A program made the translations under genes and the position numbers. Positions 33,232 to 42,270 of a stretch of 64,000 nucleotides of DNA are shown piece after piece. Below the pieces are notes generated by a model. The model was not told the DNA's origin and made no database searches. It saw only the letters and a list, made by a program, of their open reading frames with translations. The stretch is from the NCBI RefSeq assembly GCF_002831685.1, contig NZ_CP025119.1:1027001-1091000 (forward strand). Reading direction: 5' to 3'. The DNA comes from Polaribacter sp. ALD11 (GTDB lineage Bacteria > Bacteroidota > Bacteroidia > Flavobacteriales > Flavobacteriaceae). Each line of letters opens with the position of its first letter. The stretch's first letter is position 1.

Positions 33232-34884
33232 CTATATTTTTTCTAACAATACAATATCAAAATCGGAGTTTACAGCTACTTGTCCACCTTTAACCTTTAT
33301 CGATTGATTTGAATAAAAGTCATTTACTATATCTCCATCTTTAAATACTGAAGAAACAGTAATCACTTTATTACCTTCCGCTAAATTTATACCAATAACT
33401 ACTTTATCTTCATTTCTAACTCTTGAAAAAACCAATCCGTTTTCTTCTGAAATCAAGGCATGTCTTCCTGCGCCTACTGCCATATGATTTGCTCTAAACT
33501 GACCTAATTTTTGCCAATGAGTTAAGATCTTTTGAGTTTCTTCTATGGTCTGAATTTCATTCCAATTCATAAAAGAACGCAACGTTGCATCACCAACAGT
33601 TCCTTCGATTGTTAAATTTCTTGCAGATTCGTCTCCATAATAAACCTGAGCAGTTCCGGGTGTTAAAAACAACATGGTCGCTGTTTTGTAAGACATTTGT
33701 CTTTCTTTGTCAAAAGGTTGCCCATCATCATGAGACGTCATGTAATTTAAAATTCCGTAATTTTTTAATTCAGTATTTAAAATTGAATCATATTTGTGAA
33801 AAACAGCTTTTTCTTCCATTTGCTTCACATTCCATTTTAGCTCAAAATTGACCAAACTATTGAATGCTTGATCAAAATAATTGACCTTTTTATCACCAAA
33901 ACTATATGCTTTTCCATGAGAAATTGCATAATTATAAACTTCACCAACTAGATAAAAGTTGTTATCATCTAGCACTTTTTCTGGATTTTGATTCTTGTAT
34001 TCAGTAAAAGCAACATCACATTCAGCTTTAAATTCTTGCCACACAAATTCTTCTGTATGCTTTACCGTATCAACTCTGTAACCATCAATTCCGAATTCTG
34101 TAATATAATCTGTAAGCCATTTCATAATATAAAAACGGGGCGCTCTAGGGTGTCCTGTTCGTTCAAAAAAAGCATCTAATTCTTGTAATTCTTGCTCATA
34201 ACGTCCTTCATCCTTCCATTTTGCAACCAATTGAGGTGGTAATGCAACTGTTTCGTTACTTTCCGTTTTAATATCTGGTAAATTTCTCACCAACGTACAC
34301 GTAATCGTGTTTTCATAATTATCATGAGAACATTCCGGACCAGTTCTTACCCAATCACTTGGCCAAACAGGGTCTTTATCTGTTACTGGACCTGTATGAT
34401 TGATGACTGCATCTAATAAAACACGAATTCCGTTTTTATGAGCGATTGTAACCAATTCTTTCAATTCTTCTTTTGTTCCAAAGTTAGGATCAATACTAGT
34501 CCAATCTTTTGTCCAATAGCCATGATATCCGTAAGAAACACCTGTTCCTTCATCTGTTTCTCCATGAATTTGTTCAACAACAGGCGTCATCCAAATAGCA
34601 TTAATTCCCAATTTTGTAAAATATCCTTCTTTAATTTTTTGAGTAATCCCTTTGATATCTCCTCCTTCAAAACCACGTAATTTCCCCGTTTCTTTAGTTC
34701 TCTCAAAATTGATATCATTTGAAGTATCTCCATTATTAAAACGATCTGTTAACAAGAAATAGATATTTGCTCCTTCCCAAACGAATTCTTTTTTGGTGAG
34801 TTGTTTTTTAGGTTTTATCACTGATGGTTTTTCTTTACAGCTAAAAATAGTTGCTATCAAAAATAAGAAAAGTATATTTTTCAT
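33232..34884 (-). CDS. MalS-like alpha-amylase lipoprotein (GH13, subfamily 19 type)
   Basis: This 550-residue protein carries a lipoprotein signal (IATIFSC, Cys16). The GH13 barrel has Asp272 (FGIDGYRVDTVKH), Glu315 (YLVGEVYN) and Asp386 (TSHDD). The segments NLPDIKTES, GTAQVYYGDESAR and DATLRSFMNW closely match the periplasmic amylase MalS of E. coli, so I place it with GH13_19. It should cut maltodextrins, likely in the periplasm. It is the last gene of the leftward starch operon, 8 nt after another GH13 gene. Confidence 0.9.
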   Translation of the reverse strand: MKNILFLFLIATIFSCKEKPSVIKPKKQLTKKEFVWEGANIYFLLTDRFNNGDTSNDINFERTKETGKLRGFEGGDIKGITQKIKEGYFTKLGINAIWMTPVVEQIHGETDEGTGVSYGYHGYWTKDWTSIDPNFGTKEELKELVTIAHKNGIRVLLDAVINHTGPVTDKDPVWPSDWVRTGPECSHDNYENTITCTLVRNLPDIKTESNETVALPPQLVAKWKDEGRYEQELQELDAFFERTGHPRAPRFYIMKWLTDYITEFGIDGYRVDTVKHTEEFVWQEFKAECDVAFTEYKNQNPEKVLDDNNFYLVGEVYNYAISHGKAYSFGDKKVNYFDQAFNSLVNFELKWNVKQMEEKAVFHKYDSILNTELKNYGILNYMTSHDDGQPFDKERQMSYKTATMLFLTPGTAQVYYGDESARNLTIEGTVGDATLRSFMNWNEIQTIEETQKILTHWQKLGQFRANHMAVGAGRHALISEENGLVFSRVRNEDKVVIGINLAEGNKVITVSSVFKDGDIVNDFYSNQSIKVKGGQVAVNSDFDIVLLEKI

Positions 34885-34892
34885 AATTGGTT

Positions 34893-36767
34893 TTATTGAA
34901 GTTGAAGAATTAGTGATTCTAAAGAATTTATTTTAACATCTATAGTTCCTATTGAATTTTTAACGTCTAAGTTGAACGATTTTGAATTATATAATTTATC
35001 TTTTACAGTATAAATTCCATCTTTTAAATTCCATTTTTTTATAATTTCTGAAGGAATTTTTAATTGAAAATTATATATTTCTTTATCATCAAAATTAGAT
35101 ATAATTATTAATTTTTCATTTTCTGAATAGCGAACAAAAGATAAAACTTTAGCATTATAATGCTCTGTATTTTTTCTATTATATTGATGAATATCTTCAT
35201 ATTCTCCCATTAAAGCATCACTTTTAATCGTAAAATTTAATAAGCGTTTATAAAAACCTCTTAATTCTAATTCCTCTTTGGTCGATTTTCCGCCATCAAA
35301 ATGTTTATTATTTACCCAACGTTGCAAAGCAGGAACTGCCACATAATCAAAAATTGAAGTTCTAGATGGCGCTCCAAAACCTGCGTTTTCAGAACCATCT
35401 TCACCAAGTTCTTGCCCAAAATAAACCATCGTTGGCGCTGTAGAAATTGTGGTAGAAACAACCATTGCAGGTTTTCCTTTTAAAGCATTTCCTGCAAATT
35501 CTGGGCTCGCAATTCTTTGCTCATCATGATTCTCTAAAAAGTGCAACATATGGTGCTCAATATCTTTTAAATCTTCTTGAATTGGCGGAATATTATCTGT
35601 CAAACCCTTTCCTTGCATTACATTTTTAATCGTATCGTATAACTGGACTTTGTCATACAAATAATCCATTTTTCCTTTTTTGATATACGCTCTATACATC
35701 TTAGGATTGTACACCTCAGCCAATAAAAAAGCATTCGGATTCTTCATTTTTATGGATGAATTCATAAAACTCCAAAACTCCACAGGCACCATTTCTGCCA
35801 TGTCATATCTAAAACCATCCACTCCTTTCTCTATCCAATACAACGCAATATCTCTAAATTTAACCCAAGAATTTGGCACTGTTTTATCTTGCCAAAAAGC
35901 AAAATGTTTTTTATAACCTTCATTTTCAAAACCTACAGGCAAATCATCAAAATCTTTTTTTCCTTCAGGAGAAACTCCATAATTCACTTTTACAGTTTCA
36001 TACCAATCATAAAAACCTGGCTTTGGAGAACGTGAACCATTTCCTGTCCATTTAGACGGATTCTCATTAAATTTACCATCAGATAAAGGATTCTTTTCTC
36101 CTCCTAAAGGCAAATAATCATTTAAAAAATCTGGAACTTGAAATGCTTCATTAGGGGTGTAATAAAAATTATTATTTACAGCATACACAACAGAAGTATC
36201 ATCATCTGAACCAAAATCTTTTGTTCCTTCAGGGTTTGTTAAACTTTGGTAATTTCTTGCAACGTGATTTGGCACAATATCAATAAGTACTTTCAAATGG
36301 TTTTTATGAGAACGTTCTATTAAAGCTTCAAACTCTTCTAATCTATTTTCAACATTTACTGCCAAATCCGGATTCACATTGTAATAATCTTTAACCGCAT
36401 ACGGCGATCCTGCTCTCCCCTTTACAACATCAGGATCATCATTTGAAATACCAAATTCGGTATAATCACGAATTACATCATGATGCGGAACACCTGTGTA
36501 CCAAATATGAGTAACACCTAAATCTTTAATTTCAGCTAAGGCTTTGTCCGTAAAATCGTTGAACTTACCAACACCATTTTCTTCAATAGTTCCCCAAGGT
36601 TTATTGGTTGTATTTGTGTTCCCAAACAAACGCGTAAAAACCTGATAAACAACTATTTTTTTCTTTGAAGTTGAAATCTCCATTTTATTTTTTGATGCTT
36701 TTTCTGCTGAACAACCAATTAATATTGATAAAATTAAAACAGGTAAAATGCGGCATACTTTTCTCAT
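34893..36767 (-). CDS. GH13 alpha-amylase family lipoprotein
   Basis: This 624-residue protein has a lipoprotein signal (ILIGC, Cys19) and a GH13 barrel with Asp322 (GVDGFRYDMAEM), Glu351 (FLLAEVYN) and Asp415 (FLENHDEQR). A C-terminal beta domain follows (EKLIIISNFDDKEIYNFQLKIPSE). It likely hydrolyses alpha-1,4-glucan oligosaccharides at the cell envelope. The region coding for about residues 395-490 is duplicated in the decayed chimera at 1275-1567. It lies 9 nt from the GH31 gene upstream and 8 nt from the MalS-like gene downstream. Confidence 0.92.
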   Translation of the reverse strand: MRKVCRILPVLILSILIGCSAEKASKNKMEISTSKKKIVVYQVFTRLFGNTNTTNKPWGTIEENGVGKFNDFTDKALAEIKDLGVTHIWYTGVPHHDVIRDYTEFGISNDDPDVVKGRAGSPYAVKDYYNVNPDLAVNVENRLEEFEALIERSHKNHLKVLIDIVPNHVARNYQSLTNPEGTKDFGSDDDTSVVYAVNNNFYYTPNEAFQVPDFLNDYLPLGGEKNPLSDGKFNENPSKWTGNGSRSPKPGFYDWYETVKVNYGVSPEGKKDFDDLPVGFENEGYKKHFAFWQDKTVPNSWVKFRDIALYWIEKGVDGFRYDMAEMVPVEFWSFMNSSIKMKNPNAFLLAEVYNPKMYRAYIKKGKMDYLYDKVQLYDTIKNVMQGKGLTDNIPPIQEDLKDIEHHMLHFLENHDEQRIASPEFAGNALKGKPAMVVSTTISTAPTMVYFGQELGEDGSENAGFGAPSRTSIFDYVAVPALQRWVNNKHFDGGKSTKEELELRGFYKRLLNFTIKSDALMGEYEDIHQYNRKNTEHYNAKVLSFVRYSENEKLIIISNFDDKEIYNFQLKIPSEIIKKWNLKDGIYTVKDKLYNSKSFNLDVKNSIGTIDVKINSLESLILQLQ

Positions 36768-36776
36768 AATAGGTCT

Positions 36777-39200
36777 TTATTTTAATGATACTTTCACGGC
36801 TATATTCTCTTTAGGGTTCCATTTAAAAGGAATTCTAAGCATCTTTTTTTCTACCAAAATTATTTTTCTTTCTCCATCTACTTTTATCTTTTTAGGAGTC
36901 CAGTTTACGTTATGTATTACCAAAGTAATTTCTTTACCCGCTGAATTCCAATACCTTCCAGATTCAGCTTCAAAATCAATATTTAAGAAACGTTTTGTAA
37001 TTTCAGCTTCAAATGCTAGTATTTCTGACTTCCCTTTTTCGAAAGCTTGCGAAAGTAACCCGTTATCATTATACATTTTTTGCCTACTTTTCTTTGCAGA
37101 AGCATCAAAATAATAATGAATTTCTAAATTATTACCATCGTAATTATCTGTTGTTTGCACCAATTTTGTCATCGGAATAAAAGAACCGCCTCTTACATAA
37201 GTAGGTATTGAGTTTTCTTCAACTTGTATTGTTTTCGTCTGTCCTCCTTCTACTTTTTCATCAGTATAAAAATTGTACCAATTCCCCGTTTTTGGAAAAT
37301 AAATTGTTTTCGTTTTTACTGAATCTTTCAAAATCGGTGTAATCAGAAAATCTTTTCCCCATAAATAAGTCGTTGAGTTATTCATTAATTTATCATCGTC
37401 CTCTTCAAAGAAAATAGGACGCATTAATGGGGTTCCTCTTTGATTATTTTCGAATGCCAAATTGTAATTGTAAGGCAATAATTTATAGCGTAATTCTATC
37501 GATTTTTTTGCTTGTTTTTTTGCTTTATCACTTCTATAAACAGGCTCACTTGGTACATCTTCTTGTGCATGCGGTCTAAATATTGGCTGAAAAACACCAT
37601 ACTGCAACCAACGTATGTATAAATTATCATCTAAATTAGCGCCTGCAAATCCGCCTAAATCTGAGTGCATATACCCCAAACCTTGCATGCCCATTTGTAA
37701 GGCAATTTCTGGTTGCGATTGCAATCCGCCCCAAGTTCTATTAACATCTCCAGACCAAGGTATCATCCCGAATCTTTGCGAACCCGCTGCACCAGCACGC
37801 ATTAAAATAAAAGGCCTTTCATTAGGAAATTCTTTTTTATATCCTTCAAAAATTAAGTGCGCCCAATCATGCCCATAAATATTATGGATTTCATCCGCTT
37901 TTTTATTCTTAAAACTTACCCAAGAAGGCAATACTTCTGGCTCTCCTAAATCTCCCCAAAGTCCTTTTGCCCCAAGATTAATTAGTTCTTTATAAATATT
38001 CCAAAACCACTCTTTTCCTGCTGTTTTGTAAATATCCACAATACCTGTATTTCCAAAATAGAAATCATATTTTGCAGGGTTTCCAATAGTATCTGTTGCT
38101 AAAACTTCTTTCTCTACTGCTTCTTTCCATTTTTTAGAATTCGATACTATAAAAGGCTCAGTAATTAAAACTGTTTTAACTCCTTTGTCTTTTAAACGCC
38201 CAATCATTCCTTTCATATCAGGAAAAGAATCTTTGTCAACTTCTAAATTCCCCATCGTTCCTTGTACCGTTTTACCAAACCAATACAAATCTAAAATAAT
38301 AGCATCTACAGGAATTTCTTCCTCCTGAAACTTTGCAATTGTAGCTTCCGTTTCTTTCTGAGAATGATACCCAAATCTGCTGGAAAAATTACCTAGAGTC
38401 CATCTGGGTGGCAAAGGTTGTTTCCCCGTTAAGTCTGTATAATTATTTACCAAATCTAACCAAGAATCACCAACAATAACTTGGTACGTTTTACGGCCAG
38501 AAATAGTTTCGTAGGTTAAAGAATTGTCCTTTTTACTATCTAAATCTAAATACCCAATTGGTGCATTGTCAAAATGAAGCATGTATTTTTTTGAAGAAAT
38601 TACAATTGGTAAAGTAAAGTTCATCAATTCTGCATGCGCTTCATAACCATATTTCGCTCTATTATACAGCGCTAAACGATTTCCTCTTCTATTCATGCCT
38701 AAAGCCCTTGCGCCTGCTCCATACAAAACCTCTTTTGAGGTTAAATTAAACTCTATTTTCTCTGTTTCTTCAGCTACAATATTTCCTTTAACTAGTTCTA
38801 AAGGAATATGTTTAGACTTAAAATACCCTTGTTTTTCTGAAGTAATTTCTGCTCCTTTATAGAAGTAAGAAATTTGAAAAGGTTTTTTTTGAATTTTTAC
38901 TGATATTCCTTTTGAGGTATACTCCACAGAACTTAATGTTTCATTAAATTTAATTTCTATTGCATTTGGTTCTAAAACTACCGCGTGAGAATTTACGTTA
39001 AACTTCTCTCCTTTCGGAATAAAAAACGTTTCTATAATTTTTGAATTGTAGAATTGAATTTGATACATCCCATCATTTACTTCAATATTTAAAACCCTCT
39101 CCTTTTGTAAAGAAGCATTTTTAAAAATTCTATTTGAATTTTGTGCAAAGGATAACGTTGAGATGAAAAGGAATAAAAATAATATTTTGATGTTCTTCAT
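36777..39200 (-). CDS. GH31 alpha-glucosidase
   Basis: From ATG 39200 this is 807 residues with signal peptide MKNIKILFLFLFISTLSFAQ. A longer frame back to 39290 only translates a repeat sequence, so I reject that start. It has an N-terminal beta domain, then the GH31 barrel with the nucleophile region GLWGDLGEPEVLPSW, the acid region PWSGDVNRTWGGL, RWLQYGVFQPIFRPH, and the proximal and distal beta domains (YVRGGSFIPM, DNDGLLSQAFEKG). It releases glucose from the non-reducing ends of malto- or isomalto-oligosaccharides in the periplasm. Confidence 0.93.
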   Translation of the reverse strand: MKNIKILFLFLFISTLSFAQNSNRIFKNASLQKERVLNIEVNDGMYQIQFYNSKIIETFFIPKGEKFNVNSHAVVLEPNAIEIKFNETLSSVEYTSKGISVKIQKKPFQISYFYKGAEITSEKQGYFKSKHIPLELVKGNIVAEETEKIEFNLTSKEVLYGAGARALGMNRRGNRLALYNRAKYGYEAHAELMNFTLPIVISSKKYMLHFDNAPIGYLDLDSKKDNSLTYETISGRKTYQVIVGDSWLDLVNNYTDLTGKQPLPPRWTLGNFSSRFGYHSQKETEATIAKFQEEEIPVDAIILDLYWFGKTVQGTMGNLEVDKDSFPDMKGMIGRLKDKGVKTVLITEPFIVSNSKKWKEAVEKEVLATDTIGNPAKYDFYFGNTGIVDIYKTAGKEWFWNIYKELINLGAKGLWGDLGEPEVLPSWVSFKNKKADEIHNIYGHDWAHLIFEGYKKEFPNERPFILMRAGAAGSQRFGMIPWSGDVNRTWGGLQSQPEIALQMGMQGLGYMHSDLGGFAGANLDDNLYIRWLQYGVFQPIFRPHAQEDVPSEPVYRSDKAKKQAKKSIELRYKLLPYNYNLAFENNQRGTPLMRPIFFEEDDDKLMNNSTTYLWGKDFLITPILKDSVKTKTIYFPKTGNWYNFYTDEKVEGGQTKTIQVEENSIPTYVRGGSFIPMTKLVQTTDNYDGNNLEIHYYFDASAKKSRQKMYNDNGLLSQAFEKGKSEILAFEAEITKRFLNIDFEAESGRYWNSAGKEITLVIHNVNWTPKKIKVDGERKIILVEKKMLRIPFKWNPKENIAVKVSLK

Positions 39201-39209
39201 ATTAAGTAT

Positions 39210-39275
39210 TAAAGTGTTCTCGATACAGTTCTGATAAAAAAACGGTGTCACTCGAACTGACAGACGGTTATAAAA
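39210..39275. repeat. Flavobacterial REP-like intergenic repeat
   Basis: The stretch with CTCGATACAGTTCTGATAAA and GTGTCACTCGAACTGACAG matches, from memory, a family of dispersed intergenic repeats common in Flavobacteriaceae. It lies between the esterase and GH31 genes, and its translation made a false N-terminal extension of the GH31 frame. Confidence 0.5.
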
Positions 39276-39291
39276 AGGATTCGGTTTCAAC

Positions 39292-40260
39292 TTATTTTTT
39301 CAATAAAAAAGTTAATGGAAAATCTAATCTTTTTTGCCAAGACAATTCTGAATGATCTGTTCCTTCAAAAAATAAATTTTGAAAATTTAAAGCATCATAT
39401 CCTCCTTTTTTAAAGATTGAATCTACTTTTGGCGCATATTTTGGATAAAAAGCATCCAAGGTTTTATTCCCATAATCGAAATACATCTTGTGTGATTCCG
39501 CAGCTGGTAAATTATTTTCTAAATAACTAAAAATTGCTGCTGGTAAAGAATTGTTTTCTTTTGGTGTTCCGCCAACCCAGTGTGTAGAAAAGCAAGCTGC
39601 TCCTGCAAAAGTTGTTGGATATTCTGCTACTGCATACATAGACATTAAACCGCCCATTGAGGAACCTGCAACAAAAGTATTTTCTTTATTTGAATGTACA
39701 GAATAGGTATTATCTATGTATGGTTTTAACTCTTCAACCATAAATTTCAAATACTCATCTCCTTTTAAATCAATATTAAAGTTGTTCTTTTTTGCTTCTG
39801 AATAAATTGCATCTTTATCATCTTTTGATAGAAAATTCATTGCTTTTTCTGGATATAAATCTTGCCAACGAATTTTGGGGATATTATGAATTCCAACTAC
39901 AATAAAGTCTCTTGCAATGCCTTCTTTCATTAATTTTGAAGCCACTTCGTCAATCATCCATTCTTGTTTATTCCACGTTGTAGTTGCATCAAATAAATTC
40001 TGACCATCATGCATGTATAAAACTGCATATTTTTTTTCTGACGAATAATTTTCTGGCAACCACACATCTACTGGTCTTGGCACAATATTTTTAGAAGGAA
40101 AAGAAGCTACCCTTATTAATTTTCCGCTTGCTAAAACTGCTTTTTCTAAGACGGTTGCTGTTATGTTAGCATAGTTCTTCTCTTTTGGTTTTACTTCTTG
40201 TTTTTGTGTTTTACAAGAAAATGTTAACAGAATTAAAAAGAGGATGATTAGATTTTTCAT
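39292..40260 (-). CDS. Putative esterase lipoprotein (alpha/beta hydrolase, esterase D/CE1-like)
   Basis: This 322-residue protein has a lipoprotein signal (LLTFSC, Cys16), the block KKYAVLYMHDGQNLFD, the nucleophile elbow GSSMGG with Ser201, and a C-terminal TDHSELSW His. This is the layout of the putative esterase family, which includes siderophore and carbohydrate esterases. Its presence in a starch operon is unusual. It may deacylate substituted glucans or remove esters from imported oligosaccharides, which is an inference from context only. Confidence 0.88.
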   Translation of the reverse strand: MKNLIILFLILLTFSCKTQKQEVKPKEKNYANITATVLEKAVLASGKLIRVASFPSKNIVPRPVDVWLPENYSSEKKYAVLYMHDGQNLFDATTTWNKQEWMIDEVASKLMKEGIARDFIVVGIHNIPKIRWQDLYPEKAMNFLSKDDKDAIYSEAKKNNFNIDLKGDEYLKFMVEELKPYIDNTYSVHSNKENTFVAGSSMGGLMSMYAVAEYPTTFAGAACFSTHWVGGTPKENNSLPAAIFSYLENNLPAAESHKMYFDYGNKTLDAFYPKYAPKVDSIFKKGGYDALNFQNLFFEGTDHSELSWQKRLDFPLTFLLKK

Positions 40261-40269
40261 ATTATAATT

Positions 40270-40300
40270 TTAAGACCTCTCGACTGCGCTCGAGGAGACA
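40270..40300. repeat. REP-like repeat CCTCTCGACTGCGCTCGAGG
   Basis: An imperfect palindrome around CTCGACTGCGCTCGAG lies between the SusA-like gene and the esterase gene. This short element is widespread in flavobacterial intergenic regions as I recall. It may act as a transcript-end hairpin or a REP-type element. Confidence 0.55.
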
Positions 40301-40304
40301 TTCA

Positions 40305-42260
40305 TTAATATTTTGTAGTTAAAAGAATACTTCCTTTTTCGGATAATTCTATAGAATTTTTCCAAATAAAATCTTCTCCAGTAATTATATTTTTCAACGT
40401 TTTTCCTTCTAAACCAATTTCTGAATATCGTTTTAAATCAATACTAATTGGTTTTTCATTTTTGTTGATGATATTCACAACAACTTCATCATTTAAAATT
40501 CTAAACAAGAAATACGTTCCCTTAAATGGTGCAAAATGAACGGTTTTTCCTTCGTGAACTGCTTTTGAATCTTTTCTAAAGTTGAGTAATTTTTTTAAGA
40601 AAGATTGCATATTTTTCTGGTTAGGCTTTAAACCTTCACCTGTAAAAGCATTCGTTTTATCATTTTTAAAACCTCCAGGAAAATCTGTACGAATTAAACC
40701 ATGATCTCCAGGGTTCTTAAAATCTTCCATCAAAATCTCTGTTCCGTAATAAATTTGCGGAATTCTAGGCAATGTTAAGTATAGAGATAACGCCATTTTG
40801 GTGTTTTCTATATCTCCTTTTAATTGCGTAAAAATCCGACTCATGTCATGATTATCCGGAAAAATCATAATATCTTTTGGAGTTGCATAATGAAAATCAT
40901 TTGCCAAACCTTCATACATTTTCACCAAACCTGTATCCCAAGTTTCTTCTTCATTTAAAGCGTCTACAACGTTTTGTTGCATGGCAAAATCCATGGTAGA
41001 TTTTAAATTAGATTCGTAACCGTCTTTATTATTTGCGCCTTTTTGCCAGTAACCAATTAATAACGGATTGTAACTCCATTCTTCACCAACAATAGAAAAA
41101 TTAGGATATTCATTCATAATTGAACCTGCCCAATTACTCATAAATTGTTTGTCAGGATACGGATACGTATCTTGTCGAATTCCGCTTAAACCAATGGTTT
41201 CAATCCACCAAATACTATTCTGAATGATGTATTTTGCCATAAAAGGGTTTTTCTGATTTAAGTCTGGCATTGTAGACACAAACCAACCATCCGACATTCC
41301 TTTTTTATCTGCTTTAGAAGCATAGATATCTTGATTTGAAGTTCTTCTATGATTTGAAGTGATTAAATCGCCTTTATTCTCGAAATTATCTTGATGATTT
41401 ACCCAATCTTTAAAAGGCAAATCTTTCATCCACCAATGTTCGCTACCACAATGATTCGCTACCTGATCCATAATTAACTTCAATCCTTTTTCTCTTGATA
41501 CATCCGCCAATTCTCTATAATCGGCTAAGGTTCCAAAACGAGGATCTATTTCATACAAATCTGTAATTGCATACCCATGATAGGATTGTTTTGGCATGTC
41601 GTTTGTTAATAAAGGGCTAGACCAAATTGCCGTAAAACCCATTTTATCTATATATGCTAAATGATTGGTAATTCCTTTAATATCGCCACCGTGTCTGGCA
41701 TAATCATCTGCTCTATTAATGGTGTTTTCTTTTAAAAAGTGAACAGATGCTTCTGTTTCATTCTTTTTTGTAATTCTAGCTCCAATATCATTTGAAGTAT
41801 CTGCATTTGCAAAACGATCTGGCGTAATTAAATAAATAGCATCAGAACTATCAAAACCAATGTAATCATCCGCAGATTTTTCTCTTGATTTTAATTCGTA
41901 TGTGTGTGTTTTTTTTGTGCCCTCTTTAAATGTAAAAACAATATCAAACTTTCCTGCTTTTGTAGATTTATCTATCTTTAAATCTAAAAACAAATAGTTT
42001 TTACTGTTTGCTTTGTTTACTTTTTTTATAGAAACTCCGGCATAAGAAATAGAAGGTTCTGAGTTTCCTATATTGTCTTCCTTTACCAACAATTGTAGCG
42101 AAGTATCTTTAAAACCAATCCACCAATTTGGCGGCTCTACTCTTTCTAAAGAAGTCTTTGAAATTGAAACCTCAGAAACATTTTTTTGGTTCTCTGTATT
42201 GCTACAAGAAATAAAAATGAAAATAGAGAATGAATAAAAAATGTTTCTGATATGTTTCAT
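40305..42260 (-). CDS. SusA-like neopullulanase/cyclomaltodextrinase (GH13) lipoprotein
   Basis: From ATG 42260 this is 651 residues. The longer frame to 42278 would overlap the GH65 gene and lacks a good signal start. A lipoprotein signal (FIFISC) precedes an N-terminal Ig-like domain (about 40-130) and a GH13 barrel with GIRQDTYPYPDK (nucleophile Asp), FSIVGEEWSY (Glu) and FPDNHDMSR (Asp). The wording matches Bacteroides SusA/NplT-type enzymes that cut pullulan and cyclodextrins. It works on imported oligosaccharides in the periplasm. C-terminal beta domain present. Confidence 0.92.
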   Translation of the reverse strand: MKHIRNIFYSFSIFIFISCSNTENQKNVSEVSISKTSLERVEPPNWWIGFKDTSLQLLVKEDNIGNSEPSISYAGVSIKKVNKANSKNYLFLDLKIDKSTKAGKFDIVFTFKEGTKKTHTYELKSREKSADDYIGFDSSDAIYLITPDRFANADTSNDIGARITKKNETEASVHFLKENTINRADDYARHGGDIKGITNHLAYIDKMGFTAIWSSPLLTNDMPKQSYHGYAITDLYEIDPRFGTLADYRELADVSREKGLKLIMDQVANHCGSEHWWMKDLPFKDWVNHQDNFENKGDLITSNHRRTSNQDIYASKADKKGMSDGWFVSTMPDLNQKNPFMAKYIIQNSIWWIETIGLSGIRQDTYPYPDKQFMSNWAGSIMNEYPNFSIVGEEWSYNPLLIGYWQKGANNKDGYESNLKSTMDFAMQQNVVDALNEEETWDTGLVKMYEGLANDFHYATPKDIMIFPDNHDMSRIFTQLKGDIENTKMALSLYLTLPRIPQIYYGTEILMEDFKNPGDHGLIRTDFPGGFKNDKTNAFTGEGLKPNQKNMQSFLKKLLNFRKDSKAVHEGKTVHFAPFKGTYFLFRILNDEVVVNIINKNEKPISIDLKRYSEIGLEGKTLKNIITGEDFIWKNSIELSEKGSILLTTKY

Positions 42261-42270
42261 AAATCCTGCT

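Noticed and set aside
39201..39290. N-terminal extension of the GH31 frame
   Set aside because: It translates a REP-like repeat, and a signal peptide starts at ATG 39200.
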